A stretch of DNA of 64,000 nt from Gemmobacter lutimaris (GTDB lineage Bacteria > Pseudomonadota > Alphaproteobacteria > Rhodobacterales > Rhodobacteraceae): contig NZ_QXXQ01000012.1 in NCBI RefSeq assembly GCF_003570715.1, positions 1 through 64,000 of the forward strand, read 5' to 3'. This document shows, one piece after another, positions 19,329 to 29,142 of the stretch (position 1 is the stretch's first letter; each line of letters starts with the position of its first letter). The translations under genes and the position numbers were made by a program. The notes beneath the pieces are model-generated. The model made no database searches. It saw only the letters and a program-made list of their open reading frames with translations, and had not been told where the DNA came from.

Positions 19329-20411
19329 TCAGCGCACCTTCAGCGTGGCCAGGCCAATCAGCGCAAGGATCAGCGAGATGATCCAGAAGCGGATCACGAT
19401 CTGCGGCTCGGCCCAGCCCTTCTTTTCGAAATGGTGGTGGATCGGCGCCATGAGGAACACCCGCCGCCCGGTGCGCTTGAAGTAAAGCACCTGGATGATG
19501 ACGCTCAGCGCCTCGACCACAAAAAGCCCACCGACGATGGCCAGCACGATCTCGTGCTTGGTGCAGACCGCGATCGCGCCCAGCGCGCCACCCAGCGCAA
19601 GGCTGCCGGTATCGCCCATGAACACCGCCGCCGGGGGCGCGTTATACCACAGGAAGCCCAGCCCGCCGCCAATCAGTGCAGCCGAGAAGATCAAGAGTTC
19701 CCCGGTGCCCGGCACGAAATGCACGCCCAGATATTCGGTGAAGTTGAAGTTGCCGACGACATAGGCGATCACCCCAAGCGTGCCGCCCGCGATCATCACC
19801 GGCATGATGGCAAGGCCGTCCAGCCCGTCAGTCAGGTTCACCGCATTGGCGGCGCCGACGATGACGATCATGCCAAAGGGCACGAAGAACCAGCCGAGGT
19901 TCAGAAGCGCGTCCTTGAACAGCGGCAAGGCAAGCTGATTGGTCAGTGCTTCGGGATGGAAGCGCGCGGCGGCATAGGCGGCGAGCGCGGCAATCAGCAG
20001 GCCCAGCGCCATGCGCACCCGGCCCGAGACGCCCTTGGTGTTCTGTTTGGTGACCTTGGCATAATCGTCGGCAAAGCCGATCAGCCCGAAGCCCAGCGTC
20101 ACCAGCAGCACGATCCAGACATAGGGGTTGTCGAGCCGCGCCCAAAGCAGGGTCGAAACCATCAGCGCCGACAGGATCAGCAAGCCCCCCATGGTCGGCG
20201 TGCCCGCCTTGGAGAAATGCGAGGCCGGGCCGTCGTCGCGGATCGGCTGGCCCTTGCCCTGCTTGCGGCGCAAAAGGTTGATGAGCGGTCTGCCGAACAG
20301 GAATCCGAAGATCAGCGCGGTGGCAAAGGCTGCCCCCGCGCGGAAAGTGATGTAGCGGAACAGGTTGAACACGTCGCCCCCGTCCGAAAACTCGGTGAGA
20401 AGATACAGCAT
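19329..20411 (-). CDS. mraY: Phospho-N-acetylmuramoyl-pentapeptide transferase
   Basis: A 360-residue polytopic membrane enzyme making lipid I from UDP-MurNAc-pentapeptide and undecaprenyl phosphate. About ten transmembrane segments are seen. The catalytic signatures [22 protein letters not shown] and the loop [12 protein letters not shown] are present. The ATG at 20411 shares one base with the murF stop (TAATG), so the genes are coupled. Length is the family norm. Confidence 0.98.
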   Translation of the reverse strand: MLYLLTEFSDGGDVFNLFRYITFRAGAAFATALIFGFLFGRPLINLLRRKQGKGQPIRDDGPASHFSKAGTPTMGGLLILSALMVSTLLWARLDNPYVWIVLLVTLGFGLIGFADDYAKVTKQNTKGVSGRVRMALGLLIAALAAYAAARFHPEALTNQLALPLFKDALLNLGWFFVPFGMIVIVGAANAVNLTDGLDGLAIMPVMIAGGTLGVIAYVVGNFNFTEYLGVHFVPGTGELLIFSAALIGGGLGFLWYNAPPAAVFMGDTGSLALGGALGAIAVCTKHEIVLAIVGGLFVVEALSVIIQVLYFKRTGRRVFLMAPIHHHFEKKGWAEPQIVIRFWIISLILALIGLATLKVR

Positions 20412-21853
20412 TACTCTGTTCCCTTGTCGTCTTGGGGGCGGGCCTGCCCCAGTTTGCGCAGCGCCTCGACCAGCAGGCTGACCTTGATGCCCTTTGATCC
20501 CTTCACCAGCACGATGTCACCGGCATCGACCAGCGCGCGCAGGCGCGGCAGCAGCTCGGCCGCCGTTTCCACCCATTCGCCGCGTCGGCCTTGCGGCAGA
20601 GCCTCATGCAGCGCCTTCATGCGCGGGCCGACGCAATGCACAATGGCAAGGCTGGCAAACGCTGGGTGGTGGGCGATTTCGGCGTGAAGCGCCAGTTCGG
20701 TCGGGCCAAGCTCCAGCATGTCGCCCAGAATGGCGATGCGACGGCCCTGACGGATGCGGCCCACGTTATCCTCGGGGCGCAGGATCGACAGCACGTCAAG
20801 GCTGGCGGCCATCGAGGCCGGGTTGGCGTTGAAGGCGTCGTCGATCAGCTCGAACCCTTCATCGGCGACCGGATCGGTGGTGATCCGCTCGCGCTGACCC
20901 CGGCCTGCCGGGGGCGACCAGCGGCCAAGCCCCTGCGCCGAAAGCGCGGGATCGGCGCCCAGCGCCTCGGCCGAAGCCAGAACGGCGAGCGCGTTGACGG
21001 CAAAATGGCGGCCTGGCGACTGCACGCGGAACAGGCGCGGTCCGGCGGGGGTGATGGCCTGCACGGCGCTGGCCTCCGCGCCCCAGTCGGCGCGGTCAAT
21101 CTGCCAGTCGGCGCCGGTTGCCGCGAAGGTGACGGCACGGGCGCCGGTTTCGGTGGCTTTCGCCAGCAGGATGTCCGATACGTCCAGCCCCGCAGGCAGG
21201 ATCGCGATACCGCCGGGGCGCAGCCCGTCAAGGATCGCGGCCTTTTCCTGCGCGATTCCTTCAAGCCCGTCGAAGGCGAACAGGTGGGCGGGCGCGACTG
21301 TGGTGATGACGGCCACGTCCAGATCGGCCATGCGCGCCAGCGGTGCGATTTCGCCGGGGTGGTTCATGCCGATTTCGATGATGGCGAAATCGGTATCGGC
21401 AGGCATCCGCGCCAGCGTCAGCGGCACGCCCCAATGGTTGTTGTAGCTGGCCTCGGCGGCATGCACATGCCCCTGCCCGGTCAGCGTGGCGCGCAGCATC
21501 TCTTTCGTCGAGGTCTTGCCGACCGAGCCGGTGACACCCACGACCTTCGCCGCCGTCCGCGCACGGGCGGCACGGCCCAGCGCCTCCAGCCCCTTCAGAA
21601 CATCGGGAACCAGCAGCAGCGGCGCCTCCGGCGAAACCCCCTCGGGAATACGGCTGACCAGCGCGGCGGCGGCGCCCTGCGCCAAAGCCTGCGCCACGAA
21701 ATCATGGCCGTCGCGCACATCCTTCAGCGCCACGAACAGATCGCCCGGTCGCAGGCTGCGGGTGTCGATGGAAACGCCATTCGCCGCCCAGTCGCAGGGC
21801 GAGGTGCCGCCGGTGGCGGCGATGGCATCGGCAGAGGTCCAGAGCGCGGCCAT
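20411..21853 (-). CDS. murF: UDP-MurNAc-tripeptide--D-Ala-D-Ala ligase
   Basis: A 480-residue Mur ligase that adds D-Ala-D-Ala to the UDP-MurNAc tripeptide. The ATP site is [17 protein letters not shown] (about residue 110), with [10 protein letters not shown] and [11 protein letters not shown] as later motifs. It starts one base inside the murE stop (TGATG) and ends one base inside the mraY start. The C-terminus is a little extended ([11 protein letters not shown]). Confidence 0.97.
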   Translation of the reverse strand: MAALWTSADAIAATGGTSPCDWAANGVSIDTRSLRPGDLFVALKDVRDGHDFVAQALAQGAAAALVSRIPEGVSPEAPLLLVPDVLKGLEALGRAARARTAAKVVGVTGSVGKTSTKEMLRATLTGQGHVHAAEASYNNHWGVPLTLARMPADTDFAIIEIGMNHPGEIAPLARMADLDVAVITTVAPAHLFAFDGLEGIAQEKAAILDGLRPGGIAILPAGLDVSDILLAKATETGARAVTFAATGADWQIDRADWGAEASAVQAITPAGPRLFRVQSPGRHFAVNALAVLASAEALGADPALSAQGLGRWSPPAGRGQRERITTDPVADEGFELIDDAFNANPASMAASLDVLSILRPEDNVGRIRQGRRIAILGDMLELGPTELALHAEIAHHPAFASLAIVHCVGPRMKALHEALPQGRRGEWVETAAELLPRLRALVDAGDIVLVKGSKGIKVSLLVEALRKLGQARPQDDKGTE

Positions 21854-23328
21854 CAGATCATCCCGTCCAGCGCGGCGACGGCAATCGACGCCTGTTCCAC
21901 ATCGTCGAAGGGATAGACGTCGCCCTTGATGACCTGCCCCGTTTCATGCCCCTTGCCGGCGATCAGCAGCGCGTCCCCCGGTTGCAGGGCATCGACGCCC
22001 CGCAAGATGGCCTCGGCCCGGTCGCCGACTTCGTTGGCCTCGGGGCAGGCTTGCAGAATTGCTGCACGAATAGCCGCCGGCTCCTCGCTTCTGGGGTTGT
22101 CGTCTGTCACAAACAGAACATCCGCCGCCTCGCGCGCCGCAGCGCCCATCAGCGGGCGCTTGCCCCGGTCACGGTCACCACCGGCGCCGAAAACCACGAT
22201 CAGCCGACCCATGACATGCGGGCGCAGCGCCTTCAGCGCAGTCGCCAGCGCATCGGGCGTATGGGCGTAATCGACAAAGACCGAGGCACCATTGGCCCGC
22301 GTCGCCGCAAGCTGCATCCGCCCGCGCACGCCGGTCAGTTGCGGCAGCACGCGGAACACATCGCCCGGCGCCTCGCCCGCGCCGATGGCAAGACCGGCGG
22401 CCAACGCCACATTCTCGGCCTGGAAACCGCCGATGAGATCAAGCCGGATCTGATGCGGCTGCCCCTGCCAGAGGTAGCGCACATCCTGCCCGGTCGCATC
22501 GAACCGCTGGCCTGCGATGCAAAGATCGCAGCCCGCGTCATGCCCCACGGTCAGCAGCCGCTGGCCCTTGGCCTCGGCGATCGCCGCCATATCGGCGCCG
22601 CGCGGATCGTCCATGTTGATGACCGCCGTTGCGTCGGGCGGCAGCACCCGGTCGAAAAGCCCCGCCTTTGCGGCGAAATAGGCCTCGAAGGTACCGTGGT
22701 AATCCAGATGGTCCTGCGTGAAATTGGTGAAGCCCCCGGCCTTCAGCCGCACACCATCCATGCGATGCTGGTCGAGCCCGTGGCTCGACGCCTCCATCGC
22801 GGCATGGGTCACGCCCGCCCCGGCCGCCGCCGCCAGCATGGCATGCAGGGTGATCGGGTCCGGCGTGGTATGGGCAGAGGGCGCGGCCCAGGCACCTTCG
22901 ACCCCGGTGGTGCCGATATTGATGGCGGCATGGCCCAGCGCCATCCAGATCTGCCGGGTGAAGGTCGCGACCGAGGTCTTGCCGTTGGTCCCGGTGACGG
23001 CCACCATGGTTTCGGGCTGCGCCCCGAACCAGAGCGCTGCCGCCAGCGCCAGTGCCTGACGTGGATCGGCCACCACCACCAGCGCCATGCCCTCCAGCAC
23101 GGGTGCGGCGATGCGCGCGCCCTCGGCATCGGTCAGCACCGCGACGGCGCCCATGCGGCGGGCATATTCCACGAATTCCGCCCCATGCATCCGGCTGCCC
23201 GGCATGGCTGCGAACAGAAAGCCGGGCTTCACCGCCCGGCTGTCCACCGCAAGCCCGGTCACCCGGACCTCTGCCCCGCCCTTGGCGGTCAGCCCCAGTT
23301 CAGCCAGTGTCGCGCTGCGTTCTGTCAT
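21853..23328 (-). CDS. murE: UDP-MurNAc-L-Ala-D-Glu--meso-diaminopimelate ligase
   Basis: A 491-residue Mur ligase adding the third stem residue. The ATP site is VTGTNGKTSVATF, followed by NFTQDHLDYHGTFEAY. The substrate motif DNPRSEEP is the one used by enzymes specific for meso-diaminopimelate, so the cell wall is of the usual Gram-negative DAP type. Fifteen bases separate it from ftsI. Confidence 0.97.
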   Translation of the reverse strand: MTERSATLAELGLTAKGGAEVRVTGLAVDSRAVKPGFLFAAMPGSRMHGAEFVEYARRMGAVAVLTDAEGARIAAPVLEGMALVVVADPRQALALAAALWFGAQPETMVAVTGTNGKTSVATFTRQIWMALGHAAINIGTTGVEGAWAAPSAHTTPDPITLHAMLAAAAGAGVTHAAMEASSHGLDQHRMDGVRLKAGGFTNFTQDHLDYHGTFEAYFAAKAGLFDRVLPPDATAVINMDDPRGADMAAIAEAKGQRLLTVGHDAGCDLCIAGQRFDATGQDVRYLWQGQPHQIRLDLIGGFQAENVALAAGLAIGAGEAPGDVFRVLPQLTGVRGRMQLAATRANGASVFVDYAHTPDALATALKALRPHVMGRLIVVFGAGGDRDRGKRPLMGAAAREAADVLFVTDDNPRSEEPAAIRAAILQACPEANEVGDRAEAILRGVDALQPGDALLIAGKGHETGQVIKGDVYPFDDVEQASIAVAALDGMI

Positions 23329-23343
23329 GGGACAGCCCCCGTC

Positions 23344-25134
23344 TCAGTTATGGACGACGGCTGTTAGCGCATTCGCGGGGGGGAGTTCAATCTGCGGCCT
23401 GATCCCCAGAAGCGGCGCGACACGACGCACCACCTCGGCCGCGACCGGCACGGCAGTGTAACCGGCGGTCCGGCGCGGCTCGGGGCCTGAGGTATCAACC
23501 GGCTCGTCCAGCGTCACGATCAGCACATACCGCGGATTTTCCGCCGGGAACATGCTGGCGAAGGTGTTGATCACCTTGTCCTTGTAATATCCGCCGGTGG
23601 GTTTGGGCTTGTCAGCGGTGCCGGTCTTGCCCGCGATGGCATAGCCTTCCAGCTTTGCATAAGACGCCGTGCCATGTTCGACCACGCCAGCGAGCATATC
23701 CACCGCCTGCCGCGCCACCCGTTCCGACATGACGCGCGTGCCTTCGGGCGCGGTCTTGCGCCGCAGCAGCGTCGGCGGCACCGCGATTCCCCCGTTGGCG
23801 ATGGCGGAATAGGCAGCGGCCAGGTGCATCGGGCTGGCCGACAGGCCATGGCCATAAGACACCGTGATCGTCACGATGTCGGACCAGTTCTTCTGCACCA
23901 GCGGACGCGAGCTTTTCGCCTCGACCATCTCGATCGGGGTCGGCTCGAAGAAGCCCAGAGACTTCAGGAACGCCTGCTGTTTCAGCCCCCCCACCATCAG
24001 CGCCACATGCGCCGTGCCGACGTTCGACGACTTCGCGATGACATCCGCAACCGAGAGATAAGGCCCGTAATTGTGGTTACGGAATTCCTTGATGCGGAAC
24101 TTGCCCCACACCATTGGCGCATTGGCATCGACCAGCGTGTCGGGCTTCACCAGACCCAGTTCAAGCGCCTGCGCCACCGCAAAAATCTTGAAGGTGGAGC
24201 CAAGCTCATACACCCCCTGCACCGCGCGGTTGAACAGCGGGCTGTCACCCGGATCGCCCTTCACCAGCGGATTCGGACGATCGTTCGGGTCGAAATCGGG
24301 CAGCGACACGAGGCTGAGGATTTCGCCCGTGCGCACATCCATCAGCACGGCGGCAGCACCCTTGGCGTTCATCATCTTCATGCCGGTGTCCAGAACTTCG
24401 GTCACCGCCGATTGCAGCGTGAGGTCCAGCGACAGTTGCAAAGGTTCCGCCGTCTGCGCCGGATCGCGCAGCCGGTCGTCGAGGAACTTCTCAAGCCCCG
24501 CCGTGCCGATCACCTCAGCGCTGTTCACGCCCTCGGTGCCGAAGGACGCCCCGCCCAGCACATGCGCGGCCAACCGCCCGTTGGGGTAAAGCCGCATCTC
24601 GCGCGGGCCGAACAGCAGACCCGGATCGCCGATCTCGTGCACCTTCTGCATCTGTTCGGGGCTGAGCTTCTTCTTGATCCACAGGAAGCTGCGGCCATCG
24701 GTCAGGCGGCGGTGCAGGTCTTCTTCCTTCAGATCCGGGAAAATGACCGCCAGTTCGCGCGCCACGCGGGACGGGTCCACCATATCCTTGGGCTGGGCAT
24801 AAAGTGCGTGTGTCACCAGATTGGTGGCCATCACCCGGCCATTGCGGTCGGTGATGTCGGCACGCTGCGCGAGGATCGCCGCACCCGGCGCGGCGGAACG
24901 CGGCTCCATCGGTTCGGAAGCCGCCAGCAGCCCCATGCGCGCCCCGACCACGGTGAAGGCCATGAAGAACGACAGGCCCAGCAGCAGAAGCCGCCCTTCG
25001 GCCCGCTTGCGCGATTTTTCCCGCATCACTTCGTGCCGGGCACGCAGGTTCTCGCGTTCGATACTGTCGGGGTTTTCCCCGGCTGCACGGGCCGAAAGGA
25101 TACGGGCCAGCGGACGAAGCGGCGTGCGGGTCAT
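23344..25134 (-). CDS. ftsI: Peptidoglycan D,D-transpeptidase FtsI (PBP3)
   Basis: A 596-residue class B penicillin-binding protein for septal cross-linking. A cytoplasmic tail of about 45 residues precedes one transmembrane helix (LLLLGLSFFMAFTVVGA). A pedestal domain and then the transpeptidase domain follow, with the active motifs Ser313-Thr-Phe-Lys316, Ser369-Ser-Asn371 and Lys503-Thr-Gly505. The ATG at 25134 overlaps the ftsL stop (ATGA). A longer frame exists upstream but lies within ftsL. Confidence 0.97.
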   Translation of the reverse strand: MTRTPLRPLARILSARAAGENPDSIERENLRARHEVMREKSRKRAEGRLLLLGLSFFMAFTVVGARMGLLAASEPMEPRSAAPGAAILAQRADITDRNGRVMATNLVTHALYAQPKDMVDPSRVARELAVIFPDLKEEDLHRRLTDGRSFLWIKKKLSPEQMQKVHEIGDPGLLFGPREMRLYPNGRLAAHVLGGASFGTEGVNSAEVIGTAGLEKFLDDRLRDPAQTAEPLQLSLDLTLQSAVTEVLDTGMKMMNAKGAAAVLMDVRTGEILSLVSLPDFDPNDRPNPLVKGDPGDSPLFNRAVQGVYELGSTFKIFAVAQALELGLVKPDTLVDANAPMVWGKFRIKEFRNHNYGPYLSVADVIAKSSNVGTAHVALMVGGLKQQAFLKSLGFFEPTPIEMVEAKSSRPLVQKNWSDIVTITVSYGHGLSASPMHLAAAYSAIANGGIAVPPTLLRRKTAPEGTRVMSERVARQAVDMLAGVVEHGTASYAKLEGYAIAGKTGTADKPKPTGGYYKDKVINTFASMFPAENPRYVLIVTLDEPVDTSGPEPRRTAGYTAVPVAAEVVRRVAPLLGIRPQIELPPANALTAVVHN

Positions 25135-25484
25135 GGATTCCCCTCCTGTTCGCCGGAAACATCGACAGGTGCATTCACATCCGGCAGCGGCACGACCGGC
25201 ACCGGATAGGCCACTTCGCTGGCCAGACCGAACTGTTCCGGCTCCATCGGCAACAGGCGCAGCCTGTCGAAGTTGATGGTCGAAAGCTCGCGCAGCCGGT
25301 CGGGGCGGTTCAGATAGGCCCATTCGGCACGCTGGATCGACAATGCCTCGCGCAGATCCGCAATTTCCGAGTTCAGCCGCGACACATCTTTCAGCGCCTG
25401 TTGCGTCGCGTAGTTTTCCTTGTAGGCCCAGAAGCCCAGCCCGATGACAGCCGCGAAGGTCAGCAGATAGACAAGGGCACGCAT
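25131..25484 (-). CDS. ftsL: Cell division protein FtsL
   Basis: A 117-residue bitopic protein: a short N-terminus, one transmembrane helix (LVYLLTFAAVIGLGFWAY) and a periplasmic coiled coil (about residues 27-65, with regular Leu/Ile spacing in QQALKDVSRLNSEIADLREA). A proline-rich tail follows. FtsL forms the FtsQLB divisome complex. The assignment rests on topology and position between rsmH and ftsI; sequence conservation is low in this family. Its start overlaps the rsmH stop by one base. Confidence 0.9.
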   Translation of the reverse strand: MRALVYLLTFAAVIGLGFWAYKENYATQQALKDVSRLNSEIADLREALSIQRAEWAYLNRPDRLRELSTINFDRLRLLPMEPEQFGLASEVAYPVPVVPLPDVNAPVDVSGEQEGNP

Positions 25485-26464
25485 CAGCGGCGTCCTCCTT
25501 TGCGGGGCAGCAGCGGCACATCCATCGCCGCAGGGTCAAGCCGGTGCGCGGGCGCTTCGGTCCGGCGACCGACACGCAGCCGGGCAGAGCGCGCCCGCGG
25601 ATTTTCCGCCAGCTCCACATCATCCGGCCCCACCGCCTTGCGGGTGACCATGGCGAAGCTGGGTGTCTGCGTCTGCGCGGCGGGGGCATAGCGGTTGCCC
25701 TGCGATTCGGTGCTGCGGCTCTGGAAGAACCGTTTGACGATGCGATCTTCAAGGCTGTGGAAGGTGACCACCGCCAGCAGCCCGCCGGGGCGCAGCGCGC
25801 GTTCCGCTGCCGCCAGCCCCTCGGCCAGCGAGTCGAATTCGGCGTTCACCGCGATGCGGATGGCCTGAAAGCTGCGCGTTGCCGGGTGGCTTTGCCCCGG
25901 TTTCGGGCGTGGCAGGCAGCGCGCAACGATTTCGGCCAGTTGCAGGGTGCGGGTGATCGGTTCGACCTTACGCGCCTCGGTAATGGCGCGCGCGATGCGA
26001 CGCGAGGCGCGCTCCTCACCATAGTGATAAAGGATATCGGCCAGCACGGCCTCATCCGCCTCGTTCACCAGATCGGCGGCAGAGGTGCCATCCTGGCTCA
26101 TCCGCATGTCCAGCGGGCCATCCTTCTGGAAGGAAAAGCCGCGATCCGCCTGATCAAGTTGCATGGACGAGACACCCAGATCCAGAACGATACCGTCCAG
26201 ATCCTGTGCATATTCATCCAGTTGCGAGAAGTTTCCGGCCACGAGGCTCAGCCGGTCACCATAGTCGCCGGCCCATGCGGCGGCCATCTGCAACGCCAGC
26301 GGGTCACGGTCCACGCCCGTCACATGATCGGCCCCGGCCGCCAGCAGACCGCGCGTGTAGCCCCCTGCCCCGAATGTGCCATCCAGCCAGCGGCCCGAAA
26401 CCGGGGCGCAGGCATCCAGCAGCGGCCGCAGAAGCACCGGGATATGCGGTGCGCGCTCCTCCAC
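25484..26464 (-). CDS. rsmH: 16S rRNA m4C1402 methyltransferase
   Basis: A 326-residue SAM-dependent methyltransferase modifying N4 of C1402 in the ribosomal P site. It starts [20 protein letters not shown]. The SAM motif [13 protein letters not shown], the block [18 protein letters not shown] and AVNAEFDSL are present. It lies three bases after mraZ and overlaps ftsL by one base, the standard second gene of the dcw cluster. Confidence 0.97.
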   Translation of the reverse strand: MEERAPHIPVLLRPLLDACAPVSGRWLDGTFGAGGYTRGLLAAGADHVTGVDRDPLALQMAAAWAGDYGDRLSLVAGNFSQLDEYAQDLDGIVLDLGVSSMQLDQADRGFSFQKDGPLDMRMSQDGTSAADLVNEADEAVLADILYHYGEERASRRIARAITEARKVEPITRTLQLAEIVARCLPRPKPGQSHPATRSFQAIRIAVNAEFDSLAEGLAAAERALRPGGLLAVVTFHSLEDRIVKRFFQSRSTESQGNRYAPAAQTQTPSFAMVTRKAVGPDDVELAENPRARSARLRVGRRTEAPAHRLDPAAMDVPLLPRKGGRR

Positions 26465-26467
26465 CGG

Positions 26468-26995
26468 CTATTCCTCCGGCTCGTCGGACAGCAGCGCCAG
26501 CAGGTCGGCGCCCTCGGGGATCAGATCGTCCAGATCGTCCTCTTCCTCGGCCGCGGCATTCAGCGCGTCATAGGAATCGCGGCGCCAGATCTGGAAGGTA
26601 TCCAGCGTGCCCGCAAAGGTCGCCTCGGCACCGTCCTTCAGCATCTCGGCATCCAGACCGATCTTGTCGCGCGCCTTGGGCGGCAGAACGATCCGGCCGT
26701 CGTCGTCGATTTCAACCTGTTGCGAGAGGGTGATGAAATTGCGCTCCAGCGCGCGGCGGGGCTTGGAGCCGATCTGCATGCGCCGGATGCGGGCTTCGAG
26801 CCGCGCCATCTGCGCCATGGTATAACCTTCGATGAATTCCGCGCCGGGGCGGCCGTAGACCAGAACGAATTTCGGGCGGCTGCCGTCGAAGGAAGGATCA
26901 CCTGCTTCGAGGACACGCCGGAACGATGCAGGAATCGAGACCCGCGCCTTTCCGTCAACCTTTTGGTTGAACTCGCCTCTGAAGCTTTCCGACAC
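26468..26995 (-). CDS. mraZ: Transcriptional regulator MraZ
   Basis: A 175-residue protein, first gene of the dcw cluster. Two AbrB-like SpoVT domains are visible, the first around FNQKVDGKARVSIPASFRR and the second around VEIDDDGRIVLPPKARD. MraZ forms a ring-shaped oligomer and represses its own operon by binding phased TGGGN repeats. The GTG at 26995 gives the expected start (SESFRGEF); in-frame ATG codons upstream add unrelated residues. The acidic C-terminal tail is longer than in E. coli. Matching operator repeats lie at 27293-27327. Confidence 0.94.
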   Translation of the reverse strand: MSESFRGEFNQKVDGKARVSIPASFRRVLEAGDPSFDGSRPKFVLVYGRPGAEFIEGYTMAQMARLEARIRRMQIGSKPRRALERNFITLSQQVEIDDDGRIVLPPKARDKIGLDAEMLKDGAEATFAGTLDTFQIWRRDSYDALNAAAEEEDDLDDLIPEGADLLALLSDEPEE

Positions 26996-27075
26996 GGTCT
27001 GCTGTCCCTGCCCGGTCCTGTTATTTTCGTTGCGCCGGAGTCCCCTCTCAGGCATGATTCGTGGTCGAGACCCAG

Positions 27076-27119
27076 AAACGAAAGCGGCGGATCGGGCGGC
27101 TGCCACTGCCCGATCCGCC
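27076..27119 (-). terminator. Intrinsic terminator inside the mraZ leader
   Basis: GGCGGATCGGGC (27086-27097) pairs with GCCCGATCCGCC (27108-27119), a perfect 12-bp stem with a 10-nt loop. On the minus strand it is followed by GCTTTCGTTTCT. It would end transcription before mraZ unless read through, producing the leader sRNA. Confidence 0.75.
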
Positions 27120-27285
27120 GTCTGTCCCATCGCTGGGTCGGCCCGGCTGCACGCGCCACCTGGGGGAGATGTCTGCTCGCCCGCGCGCCGGTCGTATCGT
27201 CGAGTAACGGAGGTGCCTGTATGAAGCCTGACTTTTCGCCTGTGGGGTCTTGCTGCCCCGTGCTTTTCATTTCCGCCGCCACTCG
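27076..27285 (-). ncRNA. upsM: UpsM-like sRNA from the mraZ leader
   Basis: From memory of the literature, in Rhodobacter sphaeroides the abundant sRNA UpsM, about 200 nt, is made from the unusually long 5' leader of the dcw cluster and ends at a terminator inside that leader. Here the leader has the same layout. Operator repeats end at 27293, no gene fits on the minus strand between there and the mraZ GTG, and a strong hairpin with a U-rich tail lies about 80 bases upstream of mraZ. The 5' end is estimated, not seen. Confidence 0.6.
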
Positions 27286-27292
27286 ATGACCA

Positions 27293-27327
27293 AGGGATGC
27301 CATGGGACTTCATGGTAATCAATGGGA
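27293..27327 (+). promoter_or_regulatory. MraZ operator: four 10-bp-phased boxes
   Basis: AGGGA (27293), TGGGA (27303), TGGTA (27313) and TGGGA (27323) are spaced exactly 10 bases apart with 5-base gaps, the described TGGGN-N5 MraZ binding pattern. They sit about 300 bases upstream of mraZ, near the expected promoter of the leader transcript. As written they read on the plus strand, opposite to the operon. A two-box pair (TGGGA at 27492, TGGCA at 27502) lies further up. Confidence 0.8.
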
Positions 27328-27329
27328 TT

Positions 27330-27744
27330 TTTCGGCCCAGACCTGGAAGATGTTGAGAAGCACCCCAAAGAGTTACAGCATCTGGTAGGTGCAAGGTCGC
27401 AAATCCGGCTAATTGTGGCGAAAACATCAGCAGGCGCCCACTAGATATTGGGGCGTGTTTTTTTCGCCACGGAGCAGCCACTTCTGCCCCATGGGATCGT
27501 ATGGCACCGCGACAACTGACCTGAAAAGCACATTTCACCCCCGAAATCGCGGATCTCACACCCGACTCGGGGCTAAATCACGCCTCAGTGATTCGTGAGA
27601 CAGCGCGATTCCGCGTGAAGCCCGGCCCGATCCCATGGGATTCCCTGATTTCTGGAAGGCCGTTCCCATGAATTCCCGGTCTTCCCCTGATTTCTCGGCA
27701 GCCCCATGCCGTCCCGATCCGGAAAATCCCGTTTCGGGCTGCAC
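27330..27744. other. Non-coding region upstream of the dcw cluster
   Basis: About 415 bases with no supported gene. It should contain upstream promoter sequence for the minus-strand leader. A 12-base direct repeat TCCCTGATTTCT occurs near 27642 and 27685. No tRNA-like fold was seen, and I could not match the RNase P RNA core, although rnpB lies near mraZ in some alphaproteobacteria. Confidence 0.4.
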
Positions 27745-27774
27745 AAACGAAAACGCCCGCCAGAAGGCGGGCGT
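27745..27774 (-). terminator. Intrinsic terminator after apbC
   Basis: ACGCCCGCC (27753-27761) pairs with GGCGGGCGT (27766-27774) around AGAA. On the minus strand the hairpin is followed by TTTCGTTTG. It lies 25 bases after the apbC stop. Confidence 0.85.
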
Positions 27775-27798
27775 CCGGGATCGCATGGGAAAGGCGGC

Positions 27799-28875
27799 TC
27801 AGGCCATGCCACCGTCAATCAGGCGACGGGCAAGCCGGGCATAGGCCTCGGCCATCGCCCCCTGCCCCGCCGCGATCGGCGTGCCGGCGTCGCCCGCCAG
27901 CCGCGTGTCCAGATCCAGCGGCAATTCGCCAAGGAAGGGCACGCCGAGTTTTGCCGCCTCGGCCGCCACGCCGCCATGGCCGAACAGATGCGCCTCATGC
28001 CCGCAGTTGGGGCAGACATAGGTAGACATGTTCTCGATCAGACCCAGCACCGGAACCTTGAGCTTGCCGAACATATCCAGCGCCTTGCGCGCATCCAGCA
28101 TCGCCACATCCTGCGGGGTGGAAACCACAACAGCCCCGGTCAGCGCAAACCGCTGGCTGAGCGTCAGTTGAATATCGCCGGTGCCGGGTGGCAGGTCGAT
28201 CAGCAGAATATCCAGATCGCCCCAGGCCACCTGCTCGATCAGTTGTTGCAGCGCCCCCATCAGCATCGGGCCGCGCCAGATCACCGCCTCGTCCTCTTTC
28301 AGCATGAAGCCGATGGACATGACGGTGACACCATGCGCCTGAAGCGGGATGATGGTTTTGCCGTCCGGGCTGGCGGGGCGCTTGTTCACCCCCATCATGC
28401 GCGGCTGGCTGGGGCCATATATATCGGCGTCCAGCAGCCCAACCCGTCGGCCCTGCCGGGCCAGCGCCACCGCGAGGTTCGACGAGACGGTGGATTTCCC
28501 GACGCCCCCTTTGCCCGAGCCGATGGCCACGATGCGGTCGATCCCGCTGACCCGCTTGGGTCCGCCCTGATGCGGCGCGGCATGGCCACCGATCTTGAGC
28601 CCCTGCGGCGGGGCTGCCTTGGGCGCGGGACCATGGGCTGTCATCACGACCTGAACATTGCGCAGACCCGGCAGCGCCCGCAGCGCCGCTTCGGCCGCGG
28701 CCTGCACCGGCGCCAACACCTGCGCCTCGGCCGGGGTGGGCGCCTCGATCACGAAGGCCACGGTATCGCCTTCGACCCGCAGCGCGCGAATCAAGTCGCG
28801 GTCGACCAGATTGCCGCCCCCCGGCAGCGCGACCCGCGCCAGAACCGCCAGAACCTCTTCGCGTGAAACCGTCAT
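27799..28875 (-). CDS. apbC: Mrp/NBP35 family iron-sulfur cluster carrier ATPase
   Basis: A 358-residue P-loop ATPase that carries [4Fe-4S] clusters to target proteins. An N-terminal MIP18/DUF59-like domain (about residues 1-85) is followed by the deviant Walker [12 protein letters not shown] at 119-129. The cluster-binding CxxC is in YVCPNCGHE near residue 280. The ATG at 28875 has a perfect AGGAGG site seven bases upstream. It is a single-gene unit with its own terminator. Confidence 0.95.
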   Translation of the reverse strand: MTVSREEVLAVLARVALPGGGNLVDRDLIRALRVEGDTVAFVIEAPTPAEAQVLAPVQAAAEAALRALPGLRNVQVVMTAHGPAPKAAPPQGLKIGGHAAPHQGGPKRVSGIDRIVAIGSGKGGVGKSTVSSNLAVALARQGRRVGLLDADIYGPSQPRMMGVNKRPASPDGKTIIPLQAHGVTVMSIGFMLKEDEAVIWRGPMLMGALQQLIEQVAWGDLDILLIDLPPGTGDIQLTLSQRFALTGAVVVSTPQDVAMLDARKALDMFGKLKVPVLGLIENMSTYVCPNCGHEAHLFGHGGVAAEAAKLGVPFLGELPLDLDTRLAGDAGTPIAAGQGAMAEAYARLARRLIDGGMA

Positions 28876-29036
28876 GCGGACCTCCTGTCTTGCGGGCAGA
28901 GCCTTGTTCACGTTACGTCAAAGTGCAAGGCCCGTTTACCATTTGCTCAAAAAACTGGCGATGCGCTTGGAAATGATCAAGATTTTCCTCGCGTCAGCCA
29001 TGCGGAAGCCGCATAGCTGCAATGCGGCGAAACAGG

Positions 29037-29066
29037 ATTGTGCACATGCAGCATTTGCCCCATTTT
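29037..29066 (+). promoter_or_regulatory. Predicted RpoH-type (heat/oxidative stress) promoter
   Basis: CCCCATTTT at 29058-29066 matches the -10 element of RpoH promoters (CCCCATnT). A TTG-containing element, ATTGTGC, lies at 29037-29043 with 14 bases between. It is 77 bases upstream of the DUF1127 start. In R. sphaeroides the matching DUF1127-CcsR unit is driven by RpoHI/RpoHII, to my knowledge. Confidence 0.6.
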
Positions 29067-29142
29067 GATCTCAACAGCGCAGGACAGGGATCGACAGACC
29101 CGAAGATGTGAGCGCTAAACCGAAGACTTGAGGCTGACTGAA

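Noticed and set aside
27000-27780. RNase P RNA upstream of mraZ
   Set aside because: I looked for the conserved GAGGAAAGTCC and ACAGAA core on both strands and could not find it; the UpsM-type leader explains the region better.
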